Assembly: GCF_000153225.1 (NCBI RefSeq)
Contig: NZ_CH724148.1
Location: forward strand, 2,188,842-2,252,841
Direction of reading: 5' to 3'
DNA length: 64,000 bases
Origin: Polaribacter irgensii 23-P
GTDB lineage: Bacteria > Bacteroidota > Bacteroidia > Flavobacteriales > Flavobacteriaceae
How positions within the stretch are numbered: position 1 is the stretch's first letter; every line of letters starts with the position of its first letter. Position numbers and translations under genes: made by a program. The notes under the pieces are model-generated. The model ran no database searches. It saw only the letters and a program-made list of their open reading frames with translations, and was not told where the DNA came from. Below are positions 54,314 to 63,267 of the stretch, one piece after another.

Positions 54314-55381
54314 ATGGATAAAAAACCTTCTGCACTGCATGAAAGAGATGGCATTTCACAACAAAAAACGACCAGTCCAGCGTCCGCAGAAAAAATTAAA
54401 ACGAGTCGCAAAAAGCAAAACTCAGTCGCTGCTTTTGTATCGGGAATCTTACAAGGTAATATTACCCTTTTAAGCAAGGCAATTACCTTAATAGAAAGCA
54501 CCAATCCAAAGCACCAACAAAAAGCGAATGAAATTTTAGAGCTTTGTTTGCCCCATGCTAACAATTCAATAAGAATTGGAATTACTGGAGTTCCAGGCGT
54601 TGGTAAAAGTACTTTTATAGAAACTTTTGGAAAACACTTAACAGGCAAAGGAAAAAAAGTGGCTGTATTAGCCGTGGACCCAAGTAGCTCTATTAACCTT
54701 GGTTCTATTCTTGGAGATAAAACAAGAATGGAAGAATTGGTTACCGATGAAAATGCATTTATCAGACCCTCTCCTTCGGGTACCTCTTTAGGAGGCGTTG
54801 CACAAAAAACAAGAGAAAGTATTATCCTTTGTGAAGCAGCAGGCTTTGACACTATTATTATAGAAACTGTAGGTGTTGGACAATCAGAAACGGTGGTGCA
54901 TTCTATGGTAGATTTCTTCTTACTGCTAAAACTATCAGGCGCTGGTGACGAATTGCAGGGAATAAAACGGGGAATCATAGAAATGGCAGATGCCATTGTA
55001 ATCAACAAGGCAGATGGAGAAAACATTCAAAATGCAAAAATAGCGAAGGTTGCATTCAATCGAGCTCTCCATTTATACCCATTAAAGGAAAGCAAATGGC
55101 AACCTAAAGTGCTTACGGCTAGTGCACTTCACAATTCTGGAATACAAAAAATTGATGCATTGATTCTAGACTATATTGCCTTGACTAAAGAAAATTTACA
55201 TTTCAATCGTAAAAGGAATGAGCAAAATAAATTTTGGCTGTTGGCAACAATTGACCAACAACTAAAGGATAATTTTTATAACAAGATAAAAATTAAGAAG
55301 GCATTACAAGAAGAAATTGACAATTTAGAGACTGGTAAAACAACCCCATTTAAAGCGGCAAAAAAATTGTTAGAAATGTAG
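54314..55381 (+). CDS. meaB: Methylmalonyl-CoA mutase-associated GTPase
   Basis: 355 residues. G3E/SIMIBI-class GTPase: Walker A GITGVPGVGKSTFIE, DPSSSINLGSILGDKTRM, RPSPSGTSLGGVAQ, IETVGVGQSE and base motif INKADGEN. MeaB/ArgK protects methylmalonyl-CoA mutase and gates cofactor B12 loading. The mutase genes are not adjacent in this window. The first 35 residues are a poorly conserved, basic extension. Confidence 0.95.
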   Translation: MDKKPSALHERDGISQQKTTSPASAEKIKTSRKKQNSVAAFVSGILQGNITLLSKAITLIESTNPKHQQKANEILELCLPHANNSIRIGITGVPGVGKSTFIETFGKHLTGKGKKVAVLAVDPSSSINLGSILGDKTRMEELVTDENAFIRPSPSGTSLGGVAQKTRESIILCEAAGFDTIIIETVGVGQSETVVHSMVDFFLLLKLSGAGDELQGIKRGIIEMADAIVINKADGENIQNAKIAKVAFNRALHLYPLKESKWQPKVLTASALHNSGIQKIDALILDYIALTKENLHFNRKRNEQNKFWLLATIDQQLKDNFYNKIKIKKALQEEIDNLETGKTTPFKAAKKLLEM

Positions 55382-55489
55382 TCTCGTTGTTATAATACAT
55401 TTTAAAATTCTTAATTTTCACTTCACAAAAGAATTGAAAACGCAGCGAAACCTATCTAATTTTCTAAAGTATCGCATTTATACATGCTT

Positions 55490-56515
55490 AAAAGGAATCT
55501 GGAATTCGTGAACCTAATCGCCAACGGTGTTATAAACCGTTATAGCATCAATTTTATTAAGAACATTTAATAATGAAGTGTCATTTACTCCTTCAAATTC
55601 ATACGCTCCAATATCCATAGCGACACTGCTATAAATCCTTCACTTATAATGATTTTAAGCATCTTCGATACCTTTATTAATTAAGTTCGAAACATTTTTC
55701 AACTTTACTAAGTAGCCTTTGTTTTCTTCAGGTATTGCGCTTTCTAAACCAGCGACACCAGTATAAATTGCTTCATAAGTACCTGAAGAAGGATGTTTTG
55801 AATCATTGGAAATAAAAGTGTTTTTTACGACTACACTTACCAGCTCCTTTTAATGTATATTAAAATCTTAATTTGTTTTAAAGATTCAGTTTTTTATCGT
55901 GATGGAGACACGTTACACACTAATTGCACTGCTGTTTGAATATGAATTACTATTTTTTATAATGGTAGAACTCTCGATAAGTAATGCTTCACCCCCTTGT
56001 AATTCTCATGAAACCATCTTTAATTACATTGTAAAAAAAATAGTGTTTTTAATGGAAATAATGCCTAAAACATGTCATATACATAAAAGCGTCCTGATCT
56101 ACAGTATTATTCATAAAGCTGCAATTTTCGAGTGACCGCAACATTTCTTCTGCAATATTTTTACTACTAGGAATATCTAATAACTTTGCAGAGTTATTAT
56201 AAAACATAGAATTTTGGGCAAATCCGCTTCCTTTGAGATCGGTTTACATATGATTTTTTCAGTACTAAAGTTTGAAAATCTTCAGCCATTCCGTAATACA
56301 AAAGCATCCGAACTGCTATATATGAAACTATTGTTTCCAATAGCACCTTCATCAATCACAAGATTTTGGTTTGAGGGTCCCAATAAAAGGATAGCGTTAG
56401 CATCATTATGATGAGAGAGACCACTGTCAGGTGAAATAGTTCCATACAAATTTTTAAGATCAATGGGTGCAATTCCAACAGTGCCCTGATCGACCTCCAA
56501 ATGCTCTAAATTCAG
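55490..56515 (-). pseudogene. Decayed beta-helix surface protein gene with type IX sorting-domain remnant
   Basis: Broken reading frames on the minus strand, each interrupted by stops and frameshifts, together spell one protein: DQGTVGIAPIDLKN and IDEGAIGNNSFIYSSSDAFVLRNG (56500-56282), FYNNSAKLLDIPSS and NCSFMNNTVDQDAF, GGEALLIESSTIIKNSNSYS, then DIGAYEFEG and LLNVLNKIDAITVYNTVGD. The Asn/Ser-rich turns and IGAYEF are typical of parallel beta-helix 'choice-of-anchor Q' proteins, and LNKIDAITVYNTVG fits a type IX secretion sorting domain. At least five stops or shifts are present, so it is dead. Boundaries are approximate. Confidence 0.7.
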
Positions 56516-56643
56516 TAATTATAAAGTTTAAATTTATAATAATTTAGCTTATTTGTGAAGAGGAGTAAATAGAGAGTAATAAGTATATCCGTAAACCGCT
56601 ATTTGTCAAAAAGAATTAATAATTTAGCAGACGATTATTATTT

Positions 56644-57174
56644 ATGAATTTAGAACATCTTATTTTACAATTTCAGCAGAAAGACCAAAAAGCCTATGAA
56701 AAACTATACAATATGTATTGTGATAGTATTTCGGGCGTGGTTTACACCATCGTAAAAAATTCAGATGTTACGCAGGAAATCACACAAGATGTTTTTATAA
56801 AGGCTTGGGATAAAGCGGAAACATACTCTTCAGAAAAAGGCAGATTTTTTACTTGGATACTCAACATTGCAAGAAATGCCGCCATTGATTATACGCGTTC
56901 TAAAAAATATAAACAGTCTAAACAAAACCTTAACGCAGATTTTTTCGTAGATATATTAGAAACAAATGACAATTTAGACCAGGCAACAAACACCATCGGT
57001 TTGAAGGAATATGTGACCAAACTGGGGACCACTTGTAAATCTGTAATAGAACTTTTATATTTTAAAGGATATACACAGAAAGAGGCCTCTGAAAAACTAG
57101 AAATGCCAATTGGAACGATAAAAACAAGGAACAGAAATTGTATTTCTGAATTAAGAGTAATGCTTGGAGTTTAA
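56644..57174 (+). CDS. ECF-type RNA polymerase sigma factor
   Basis: 176 residues. Region 2 in QKAYEKLYNMYCDSISGVVY, EITQDVFIKAWDKAETY and RFFTWILNIARNAAID; region 4 helix-turn-helix in GYTQKEASEKLEMPIGTIKTRNRN. No region 3, so ECF group. Followed 3 bases later by an anti-sigma factor. No typical AAC/CGT autoregulatory promoter was found upstream, although AAACC lies at about 56592-56596. Likely targets include the convergent DUF4331 operon (see findings). Confidence 0.92.
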   Translation: MNLEHLILQFQQKDQKAYEKLYNMYCDSISGVVYTIVKNSDVTQEITQDVFIKAWDKAETYSSEKGRFFTWILNIARNAAIDYTRSKKYKQSKQNLNADFFVDILETNDNLDQATNTIGLKEYVTKLGTTCKSVIELLYFKGYTQKEASEKLEMPIGTIKTRNRNCISELRVMLGV

Positions 57175-57177
57175 AAA

Positions 57178-57969
57178 ATGGATATTAAAAAATACATCGC
57201 AACCGGAATTTTAGAACTGTATATAGCAGGTTTGCTCTCTGAAGAAGAGAACAGAGAAGTCGATGCTTTAATGCAAGTGCATCCTGAATTACTCGCTGAA
57301 GTAATATCCATAGAAAAAGCGATTGTAAAACTAACTGCCTCAGGAGCGCAGAAAGACATCGCCTACTCATTTTCAGAAATTCAAGACAAAATTAACCGCA
57401 AAAAAACGAAAATAGTTCCAATTTCTAGAACAAAAGTAAATTGGTTACAATACTCTGGTTGGGCGGCTTCCATACTCGTTGGAAGTTCGTTAATTTGGTC
57501 TATCTCTCAAAACAACCAATTGGAGCAGCAAGTTGCTACTGAAAAACAACAGTTAAAAGAGCAAATAGAAAAAGCATCCACAAATTTAGCCGAAGCAGAA
57601 AAATTAATTACTGTTTTTAGAGACAAAAACATCATTTCCGTCCCGTTAGCAGGTCAGAAGATCTCACCAGATTCATATGCAAATATTTACTGGGACAAGG
57701 AAACGAAAAGTATTTACATAGATGCTAAGGGTTTACCAGCGCCACCAAAAGGAAAAGTATACCAAGTTTGGTCTTTAACTCTAAATCCATTGACTCCTAC
57801 AAGTTTAGGTATTTTAGATACTTTTACTGCAAATACATACAAAGTATTTACCAAAGAAAACACAAGCAAATCAGAAGCTTTTGGCATTACCTTGGAACCC
57901 TCTGGAGGTAGTGAATTCCCAAATTTAGAGCAACTTTATACTTTGGGGCTTATCGCTTCCACCATTTAA
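57178..57969 (+). CDS. RskA-type anti-sigma factor
   Basis: 263 residues: N-terminal cytosolic zinc-less anti-sigma region (YIATGILELYIAGLLSEEEN), one membrane helix at about residues 89-107 (YSGWAASILVGSSLIWSIS), coiled coil, and a C-terminal RskA domain (GLPAPPKGKVYQVWSLTL, PTSLGILD) outside the inner membrane. Binds and holds the upstream sigma factor until an envelope signal triggers its proteolysis, by analogy to mycobacterial RskA/SigK. Operon with the sigma gene. Confidence 0.9.
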   Translation: MDIKKYIATGILELYIAGLLSEEENREVDALMQVHPELLAEVISIEKAIVKLTASGAQKDIAYSFSEIQDKINRKKTKIVPISRTKVNWLQYSGWAASILVGSSLIWSISQNNQLEQQVATEKQQLKEQIEKASTNLAEAEKLITVFRDKNIISVPLAGQKISPDSYANIYWDKETKSIYIDAKGLPAPPKGKVYQVWSLTLNPLTPTSLGILDTFTANTYKVFTKENTSKSEAFGITLEPSGGSEFPNLEQLYTLGLIASTI

Positions 57970-58007
57970 ATTTTACACACCTACCCCACGCGATCAAAGT
58001 TTGTTTG

Positions 58008-58042
58008 AAACAAAAAAATATCCGTGATACACGTATCACGGA
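58008..58042 (-). terminator. Terminator at the end of the TonB receptor operon
   Basis: TCCGTGATA / TATCACGGA, 9-bp stem with 4-base loop; on the minus strand it is followed by TATTTTTTTG. It lies between the tail-to-tail anti-sigma and receptor genes. Confidence 0.75.
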
Positions 58043-58099
58043 CATTTCACCCAACCAAAATTAACCAAACAAACTTGATTAAAATCTTACTATTTTTTT

Positions 58100-60325
58100 T
58101 TAAAACGTATACCGAATACTTGCTTTTGCAAAAAATGGAGTCCCCGGTATAAAATGAATTTCTTCAACTGGATTTATTTCATTTTGCAATCTCGAAGTTG
58201 TTGCAAACTGTGTCTCGTTCCAAGCGATATCAAAAATATTTTCTACTGCAACCCCTAGGGTTATGTCATTCATTTTGTAGTTGACGTTAAAATCAGCGAT
58301 AAAATATCCTTGAGCAACAATAGAATTATTTTCATTTGCAGGTCTATCGTCAATATATCGATACTGCAAACCCCCTGAGAAATTTCCTAAATTGGCCACT
58401 GACAAACCACCAACCATTGTAAAATCTGGTGCTAAAGGAATAAAATCTTCGCCACTAAGATTTTCTAAACTTCTTGCTTTTGTATAGGTTAAATCTGTAT
58501 TTAAAAATAACCAGTCTGTAAATTGATACGTAACACCAAAGTCAAATCCAAAACGTTCGGACCTTCCTGAGGGCTCCACAATACCAGCATCGCCAACATA
58601 TACAAATTCTTCTTCAGACAATAAATACCAAACGGCTGTATTTAAAACCATTTTTGGCACAGGCTTCCAAATATTACCAAAATCCATACCGTACGCTTTT
58701 GGTAATATTTTATCTAAATTTTGTTGTAAAATGACTCTTGTATCATTTGAATGAAAGCCAATACCTGATTTTAAAAACCATTGTAAATTTTCGTTTTGAC
58801 TAAATAAAATATTGAATTTGGGAGTAACTATCGCCTTATTTTTAGTCAAAGTTTCGTAATTTATTTGCAGTGCATCATTGTAAATAAATTTAAAGTAATC
58901 GAGACGAACTGCCGGAGAAATTTTAAATTTTCCCAAATTAAATTCAGCATTAAAAAATGCATACATGTTTGTTTGTTTCACATCTCCTAACTGAATTCTA
59001 TCAATAATTTCTTTTCTGTTTTTTGTGTGTGAGAGTGCTACGTCATTAATCAAATCGTAGCGCAAACCAGCACCTTTAGTGAATTTTGCTGGTATATCTC
59101 CAAATTGTATGTCTGAAATTACTTTAGCATTTGCTCCAAAAATATCCCTGTTTTCAAATTGTCTAATTTGATCTCCATTTATCGGATCCTCCAAAAAGAA
59201 TGTGAAATTTGAAAACAGTTCAAAGTTATAATTAGAATAAAAAATATTGGTTTTCAAAACCGACTCTTCAGACAAAACTTTCTGCATTTGTACATTAAAA
59301 TTAGTTCTTGAAGTAGTTCCTCCTTCGGTGTCATCAATAGCACCAAAGCGATCTATATTTCCATTTTTTACCGCTCTTTCTGGAATCTGACCAGAAGCAT
59401 CCCAACGACTAGTGAAATGAGAAGCTGTTAGTGTAACCCTGTCTTTCCCATTCAAAAAGGCGGTGTATTTTCCAAATACATTTAACCGACTAAAGTTTTG
59501 CGGTGAGTCAAAAGGACCGTCATTTGAAATGTATTCTATGGCCATATATGCATCTTCATTTTTCTTATTTTCTAAAAGATTGAACATGCCTAAAGTTCTA
59601 AGAGAATTAAACTGACCTACCTCTAAAGAAACCCTGTTTTTCTGAAGGCTCTTTTTTGTTGAAAAATTAACAAAACCAGCAGTGTTGAAATCACCTTGAT
59701 TCGCATCATAAGGTCCTTTGCCGAAATTTATTTTCTGAATGGTTTCAGGAATTATAAAATGCAAATCACTATACCCTTGCCCATGTGCATGTGAAACCAT
59801 ATTAATTGGCATCCCATCCACGGAAAGAGCAATATCAGTGCCATGGTCTATGTCAAAGCCACGTAAAAAAATCTGCTCTGCCTTTCCTCCTCCTGCATGT
59901 TGTCCAATAATTAAACCCGGAATTTTTCTTAAAAGTTCTTGGGAACTGTTTACAGGATTCACTTGTAAATCTAGCTTAGCGATCGTTTGTAAAGCATTCA
60001 TTTCTTTTCGTAAAACCAGTTCTTTCAGTTGAAAAATCTTGGTATTTAAAACGATTACTAAATCTTTAAAACTCTTTTTTTCAAGAACTATTTTTTGCTT
60101 TTTAAAACCTAAAATTCCAATTTGAATGGTATCTCCAACTTTAGAGTTATTTACTTTAAAAGTTCCGTTAAAATTAGTGTGTGTATGCGCATTTGATACA
60201 GCGTTAAAAACATATGCATTTTCTATTGGCGCATTAAAAACGTCAAGAACACGGCCTTTTAATTCTTGACCTATCAGTTGCAGACAATTTGCTAAGAAAA
60301 TAAATACAATTAATTTACTTTTCAT
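58100..60325 (-). CDS. TonB-dependent receptor
   Basis: 741 residues. Signal peptide MKSKLIVFIFLANCLQLIGQ, carboxypeptidase-like regulatory domain (ELKGRVLDVFNAPIENAYVF), plug (LLRKIPGLIIGQHAGGGKAEQIFLRGFDIDHGTDI, VSHAHGQGYSDLHF, IPETIQKINFGKGPYDANQGDFNTAG) and 22-strand barrel ending in a terminal F (FFAKASIRYTF). Imports an unknown ligand through the outer membrane with TonB energy. The His-rich plug segment DHGTDI...SHAHGQGYSDLH is characteristic of one subfamily also found beside DUF4331 genes. Last gene of the operon, 26 bases after the TPR gene. No SusD partner, so not a classical polysaccharide locus. Confidence 0.92.
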   Translation of the reverse strand: MKSKLIVFIFLANCLQLIGQELKGRVLDVFNAPIENAYVFNAVSNAHTHTNFNGTFKVNNSKVGDTIQIGILGFKKQKIVLEKKSFKDLVIVLNTKIFQLKELVLRKEMNALQTIAKLDLQVNPVNSSQELLRKIPGLIIGQHAGGGKAEQIFLRGFDIDHGTDIALSVDGMPINMVSHAHGQGYSDLHFIIPETIQKINFGKGPYDANQGDFNTAGFVNFSTKKSLQKNRVSLEVGQFNSLRTLGMFNLLENKKNEDAYMAIEYISNDGPFDSPQNFSRLNVFGKYTAFLNGKDRVTLTASHFTSRWDASGQIPERAVKNGNIDRFGAIDDTEGGTTSRTNFNVQMQKVLSEESVLKTNIFYSNYNFELFSNFTFFLEDPINGDQIRQFENRDIFGANAKVISDIQFGDIPAKFTKGAGLRYDLINDVALSHTKNRKEIIDRIQLGDVKQTNMYAFFNAEFNLGKFKISPAVRLDYFKFIYNDALQINYETLTKNKAIVTPKFNILFSQNENLQWFLKSGIGFHSNDTRVILQQNLDKILPKAYGMDFGNIWKPVPKMVLNTAVWYLLSEEEFVYVGDAGIVEPSGRSERFGFDFGVTYQFTDWLFLNTDLTYTKARSLENLSGEDFIPLAPDFTMVGGLSVANLGNFSGGLQYRYIDDRPANENNSIVAQGYFIADFNVNYKMNDITLGVAVENIFDIAWNETQFATTSRLQNEINPVEEIHFIPGTPFFAKASIRYTF

Positions 60326-60351
60326 TTTATACCTTTTTAGAATCCAAGAAT

Positions 60352-61647
60352 TTATATTTCTAATATTTCATCTTCGGCTAAGGGACCTAATTCATACAGA
60401 CTTTTAATTAGTTCCTCTTTTAGTTTATTTGCAGCTTCTGTGTTGCCATTTGCTTTTAAAATATAAGCAGTGTGCAACATTGCTTCGGGCTCAAAGCTTT
60501 TATCAATTACATAGCTTTCTGCAATTTGTAAGGCTTTTACTATTTCCCCATTTTTAAAGTAAGACCACGCCAGTAAATCGTAGGACTGTGCTGTTGGTCT
60601 TTCAGAGACTTCTTGTACTGCAATTTGCAATGCTTTTTCTTTTTTTTCAATATTTTCTGCATACAGCAAAACGTCATATTTATGATACATTACACCGTAA
60701 TTAATATCAGATACTTTGACGAGATATGCTTCTATCTGTTTCCTTTTACCAACAGCATCCCCCATAAAATCTAAAATGTCTGCTTTTAACAAATGGTAAT
60801 CTGGAGCTGTATTTTCTTTTGTTACAACCTCTAAAATTCGCAACGCCTCTGTGGGGTTTCTCTCGTAAGAATAGACAATCCAAGCAATTCCTTTTTTTGC
60901 ATAACTATTATTAGGGTTTAGTTTTAAAGCACTTAAATATGCTTTATAAGAATCTTTAATTCTACCTGCGTGCCCATAATAATCTGCTAGATTTGTATAA
61001 TTCCATTGGATTAGTGCTTTGTTATTTGATGATTTTGCAATCTTTAAAGAAGCCTCTAAATATTCAATGGCCTTGTCTAAGTTCCCTAAATGATCATTGT
61101 ACTTAGAAATTCGAATCAAATACTCAAAACTTTTAAAGTTTTTTACTTTAGATAAATAGGTTTCCGTTGCTACTAAGTTTCCCAATTCTAGATGTACATC
61201 AATCAACATAAAATAGGTCTGTTGTAAATTTTCTCCATTGATTTCTGCTTTTTTAAGCAGGTTTAGCGCTTCTTTAAAACGATGTTGAGAAATGTAATTT
61301 TTAGACAAGCTTCTTAGGAAGCCTGCATTTTTATAATTTGTCTTTTTATTTGCTATTCTTAAATTTTCTTCTGCTTTCTTCAGAGACTGTATTTCTCCTG
61401 TTAATTGAAAAACAGCATTATTTGCTGCCGCTAATTTGACATTGTATGGATATTGATTGGGAGTTTTCTCTAATTTTTTTGTCCAAAAATTAGATTCTTC
61501 TTGTATGTTTTTAAGGGATGTATTTTTTGAGTTTTTTAGAAACGCGTTGTACTCTCTAATATTTGTTATTTGTTTGTTTTTTGGTGTATTGCAACTCGTT
61601 GCGATAGAAAAAGTTACAAATAATAAAAGTAGTTGGAAAAATTTCAT
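60352..61647 (-). CDS. Tetratricopeptide-repeat lipoprotein
   Basis: 431 residues. Signal with lipobox IATSC (Cys19), then TPR helices, e.g. LIRISKYNDHLGNLDKAIEYLEASLKIA and YKAYLSALKLNPNNSYAKKGIAW. TPR arrays mediate protein contacts, so this is probably the adaptor between the DUF4331 proteins and the receptor, or a sensor. It follows the DUF4331-like lipoprotein gene by 164 bases, with a hairpin in between, and precedes the receptor. Confidence 0.85.
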   Translation of the reverse strand: MKFFQLLLLFVTFSIATSCNTPKNKQITNIREYNAFLKNSKNTSLKNIQEESNFWTKKLEKTPNQYPYNVKLAAANNAVFQLTGEIQSLKKAEENLRIANKKTNYKNAGFLRSLSKNYISQHRFKEALNLLKKAEINGENLQQTYFMLIDVHLELGNLVATETYLSKVKNFKSFEYLIRISKYNDHLGNLDKAIEYLEASLKIAKSSNNKALIQWNYTNLADYYGHAGRIKDSYKAYLSALKLNPNNSYAKKGIAWIVYSYERNPTEALRILEVVTKENTAPDYHLLKADILDFMGDAVGKRKQIEAYLVKVSDINYGVMYHKYDVLLYAENIEKKEKALQIAVQEVSERPTAQSYDLLAWSYFKNGEIVKALQIAESYVIDKSFEPEAMLHTAYILKANGNTEAANKLKEELIKSLYELGPLAEDEILEI

Positions 61648-61701
61648 TGTTTGTTTTTTAGTTTATTGGTCTGTTTGTTTGCTTACAAATAATAAAAATA
61701 A

Positions 61702-61731
61702 CTAGTGTCTTTTAAAAATAAAACACACTAG
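61702..61731 (-). terminator. Hairpin between DUF4331-like and TPR genes
   Basis: CTAGTGT / ACACTAG with four further A-T pairs beyond one mismatch; on the minus strand followed by TTATTTTTATTATTTG. Could be a partial terminator or processing site lowering expression of the downstream TPR and receptor genes. Confidence 0.45.
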
Positions 61732-61811
61732 AAATTTAATATAAAGGCTCATTGTTATTTTTTAAATACTGACACACATTCCCCCAAACATATGCCAGAT
61801 CTAAATAATTT

Positions 61812-62393
61812 TTACCAAGGAGAAGCTAAATACGGAAAACTAGTTAAGAATTCTTTATCATTTTTGTCTACGTTGTCGTTAGATAAGGTTGGATTTTCGG
61901 AAAAATCTTCTCCACCAAAAATCAACAATAATTCTACGGTAATTACATCATCTGCTAGCGCTCTTCCTGACAATGTATTTTCTGCAACGCCGTCATAAAA
62001 GGTAGTTTTACCATCTAAAGAAACACCCAATACATCTGTTGCTAATAATCCGGTAAATGCTGCCGCATCCTGACCTAAAGCATTCATATCACCTTCATTT
62101 GCAAAGGCCGGACTTAAAGCTTTTAAATTTGTTTCAAATCTTCCTTGAAAATTTGCATTTTGCTCAGACGGAATAGTACCGTTGAATTCATCTTTATTGG
62201 CTGAAGAAACAAATACTGTGTTTACAGCAGGTCTTCCAATTTGATCTTTTAAGATATAGGTTCCAGAAAAATCGGGTCCCATTTCTTCTGCCATCATCAT
62301 TGAATTATCGTCAGCATCATTTTTACTGCACCCTATCAAAACTATTGATGATAGTACTATTGCAGCCGTGTATTTTATAAAATTGATTTTCAT
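61812..62393 (-). CDS. DUF4331-like lipoprotein (C-terminal half)
   Basis: 193 residues with lipobox VLIGC (Cys22), an Asp/Met-rich linker (SKNDADDNSMMMAEEMG) and a body containing LKDQIGRPAVNTVFV and DEFNGTIPSEQNANF, which correspond to the C-terminal section of DUF4331 proteins. The 5' neighbour carries the N-terminal section. Operon, 27 bases after it. Function unknown; extracytoplasmic. Confidence 0.8.
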   Translation of the reverse strand: MKINFIKYTAAIVLSSIVLIGCSKNDADDNSMMMAEEMGPDFSGTYILKDQIGRPAVNTVFVSSANKDEFNGTIPSEQNANFQGRFETNLKALSPAFANEGDMNALGQDAAAFTGLLATDVLGVSLDGKTTFYDGVAENTLSGRALADDVITVELLLIFGGEDFSENPTLSNDNVDKNDKEFLTSFPYLASPW

Positions 62394-62420
62394 GATATTT
62401 TGTTTTTAAATTTTTGTTAG

Positions 62421-63077
62421 TTATTGTTTTACTTTTGCTTCTACCCAAGCGCCAATTGCACCGGAAGTACCAATCATCTGCTTGGGAACTTCTACTACAA
62501 TAGAGAGCACATTTGAACCTGCAAATGTATCGGCTCCAGGATTATTAAAACCTGTGGCAGTACCTGCAATAATTTCTCCATATCTCGCAAAGTCCATAAA
62601 GAAAGGATCATCTCTTGGTCCTGCAAACATTTTTATTCCCGCATCACTTGTTGCAATGATAGCATTTGAACCATACGGTGTAATTGCCACTTCTCCACGT
62701 ACAGAAGACATTTCGGAAATAGCACTATTTTTTCCAGTGTATGAGGGCAATATTGGACCAAAGAAATGCATAACTCCGTCTCTTGGAATTGCTTGTATCA
62801 CTAAATCCTCGACACTATCTCCGTCAGTATCAATGTTAATCTCTACCAGTACATTTTCATCAAAGGATGCGCCATCTGTTGCAATAGGACTTAATAAACC
62901 CTGGACATTGGCTACAAAAACCAAATTGTCTGTGTTTTCTCCTTGAAAGGCATAAAAATCTGAAATGTCTGCGGTAGTTCCCTGTGTTGCTGGTGCATCA
63001 ATGTGATCAGCTGCAACTGTAATTAATCCGATTACTGCTAGTAAAGCAGTTCCTAATAAAATTTTACTTTTTTTCAT
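62421..63077 (-). CDS. DUF4331 family exported protein (N-terminal half)
   Basis: 218 residues: signal peptide MKKSKILLGTALLAVIGLITVAA, then the hallmark DHIDAPATQ...TADISDFYAFQG of DUF4331 and acidic repeats (EINIDTDGDSVEDL), which resemble calcium-binding loops. The protein lacks the C-terminal part, which lies in the next gene. First gene of the operon. Function of DUF4331 is not established. Confidence 0.88.
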   Translation of the reverse strand: MKKSKILLGTALLAVIGLITVAADHIDAPATQGTTADISDFYAFQGENTDNLVFVANVQGLLSPIATDGASFDENVLVEINIDTDGDSVEDLVIQAIPRDGVMHFFGPILPSYTGKNSAISEMSSVRGEVAITPYGSNAIIATSDAGIKMFAGPRDDPFFMDFARYGEIIAGTATGFNNPGADTFAGSNVLSIVVEVPKQMIGTSGAIGAWVEAKVKQ

Positions 63078-63110
63078 TGTTTGAGTTTTTGTTTATATTT
63101 AATTGATTCT

Positions 63111-63118
63111 CAAACATA
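63111..63118 (-). promoter_or_regulatory. Candidate housekeeping -7 element before the DUF4331 operon
   Basis: TATGTTTG on the minus strand, an exact TAnnTTTG match, 34 bases upstream of the DUF4331 ATG. Confidence 0.45.
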
Positions 63119-63120
63119 CT

Positions 63121-63145
63121 TACGAGATGCTTTGACATCTGGTTT
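63121..63145 (-). promoter_or_regulatory. Candidate ECF-type promoter before the DUF4331 operon
   Basis: On the minus strand AAACC (63145-63141), a 16-base spacer, then CGTA (63124-63121), the AAC/CGT pattern and spacing typical of ECF sigma promoters. The spacer includes the inverted repeat AGATG-TCAAAG-CATCT. Regulation by the sigma factor at 56.6 kb is inferred. Confidence 0.45.
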
Positions 63146-63267
63146 TAAAAAAAGGTGTTATTTTTCAATTTATTTTTAAAACCCTTACAGATATTGATAA
63201 AATTGATGGTAATAATTTTTAATTTGACGAAATATTTGTAGTATTGTAAAAGAAAACACGCTGAATT

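Noticed and set aside
55899-56135. 78-codon plus-strand frame in the meaB-sigma gap
   Set aside because: It is the antisense of the decayed minus-strand beta-helix gene.
56592-56643. Autoregulatory ECF promoter before the sigma gene
   Set aside because: AAACC is present but no CGT-type -10 element follows at 15-18 bases.
61702-61731. Operon boundary between the DUF4331-like and TPR genes
   Set aside because: The hairpin is weak and has a mismatch; same strand and functional context favour a single operon with partial attenuation.
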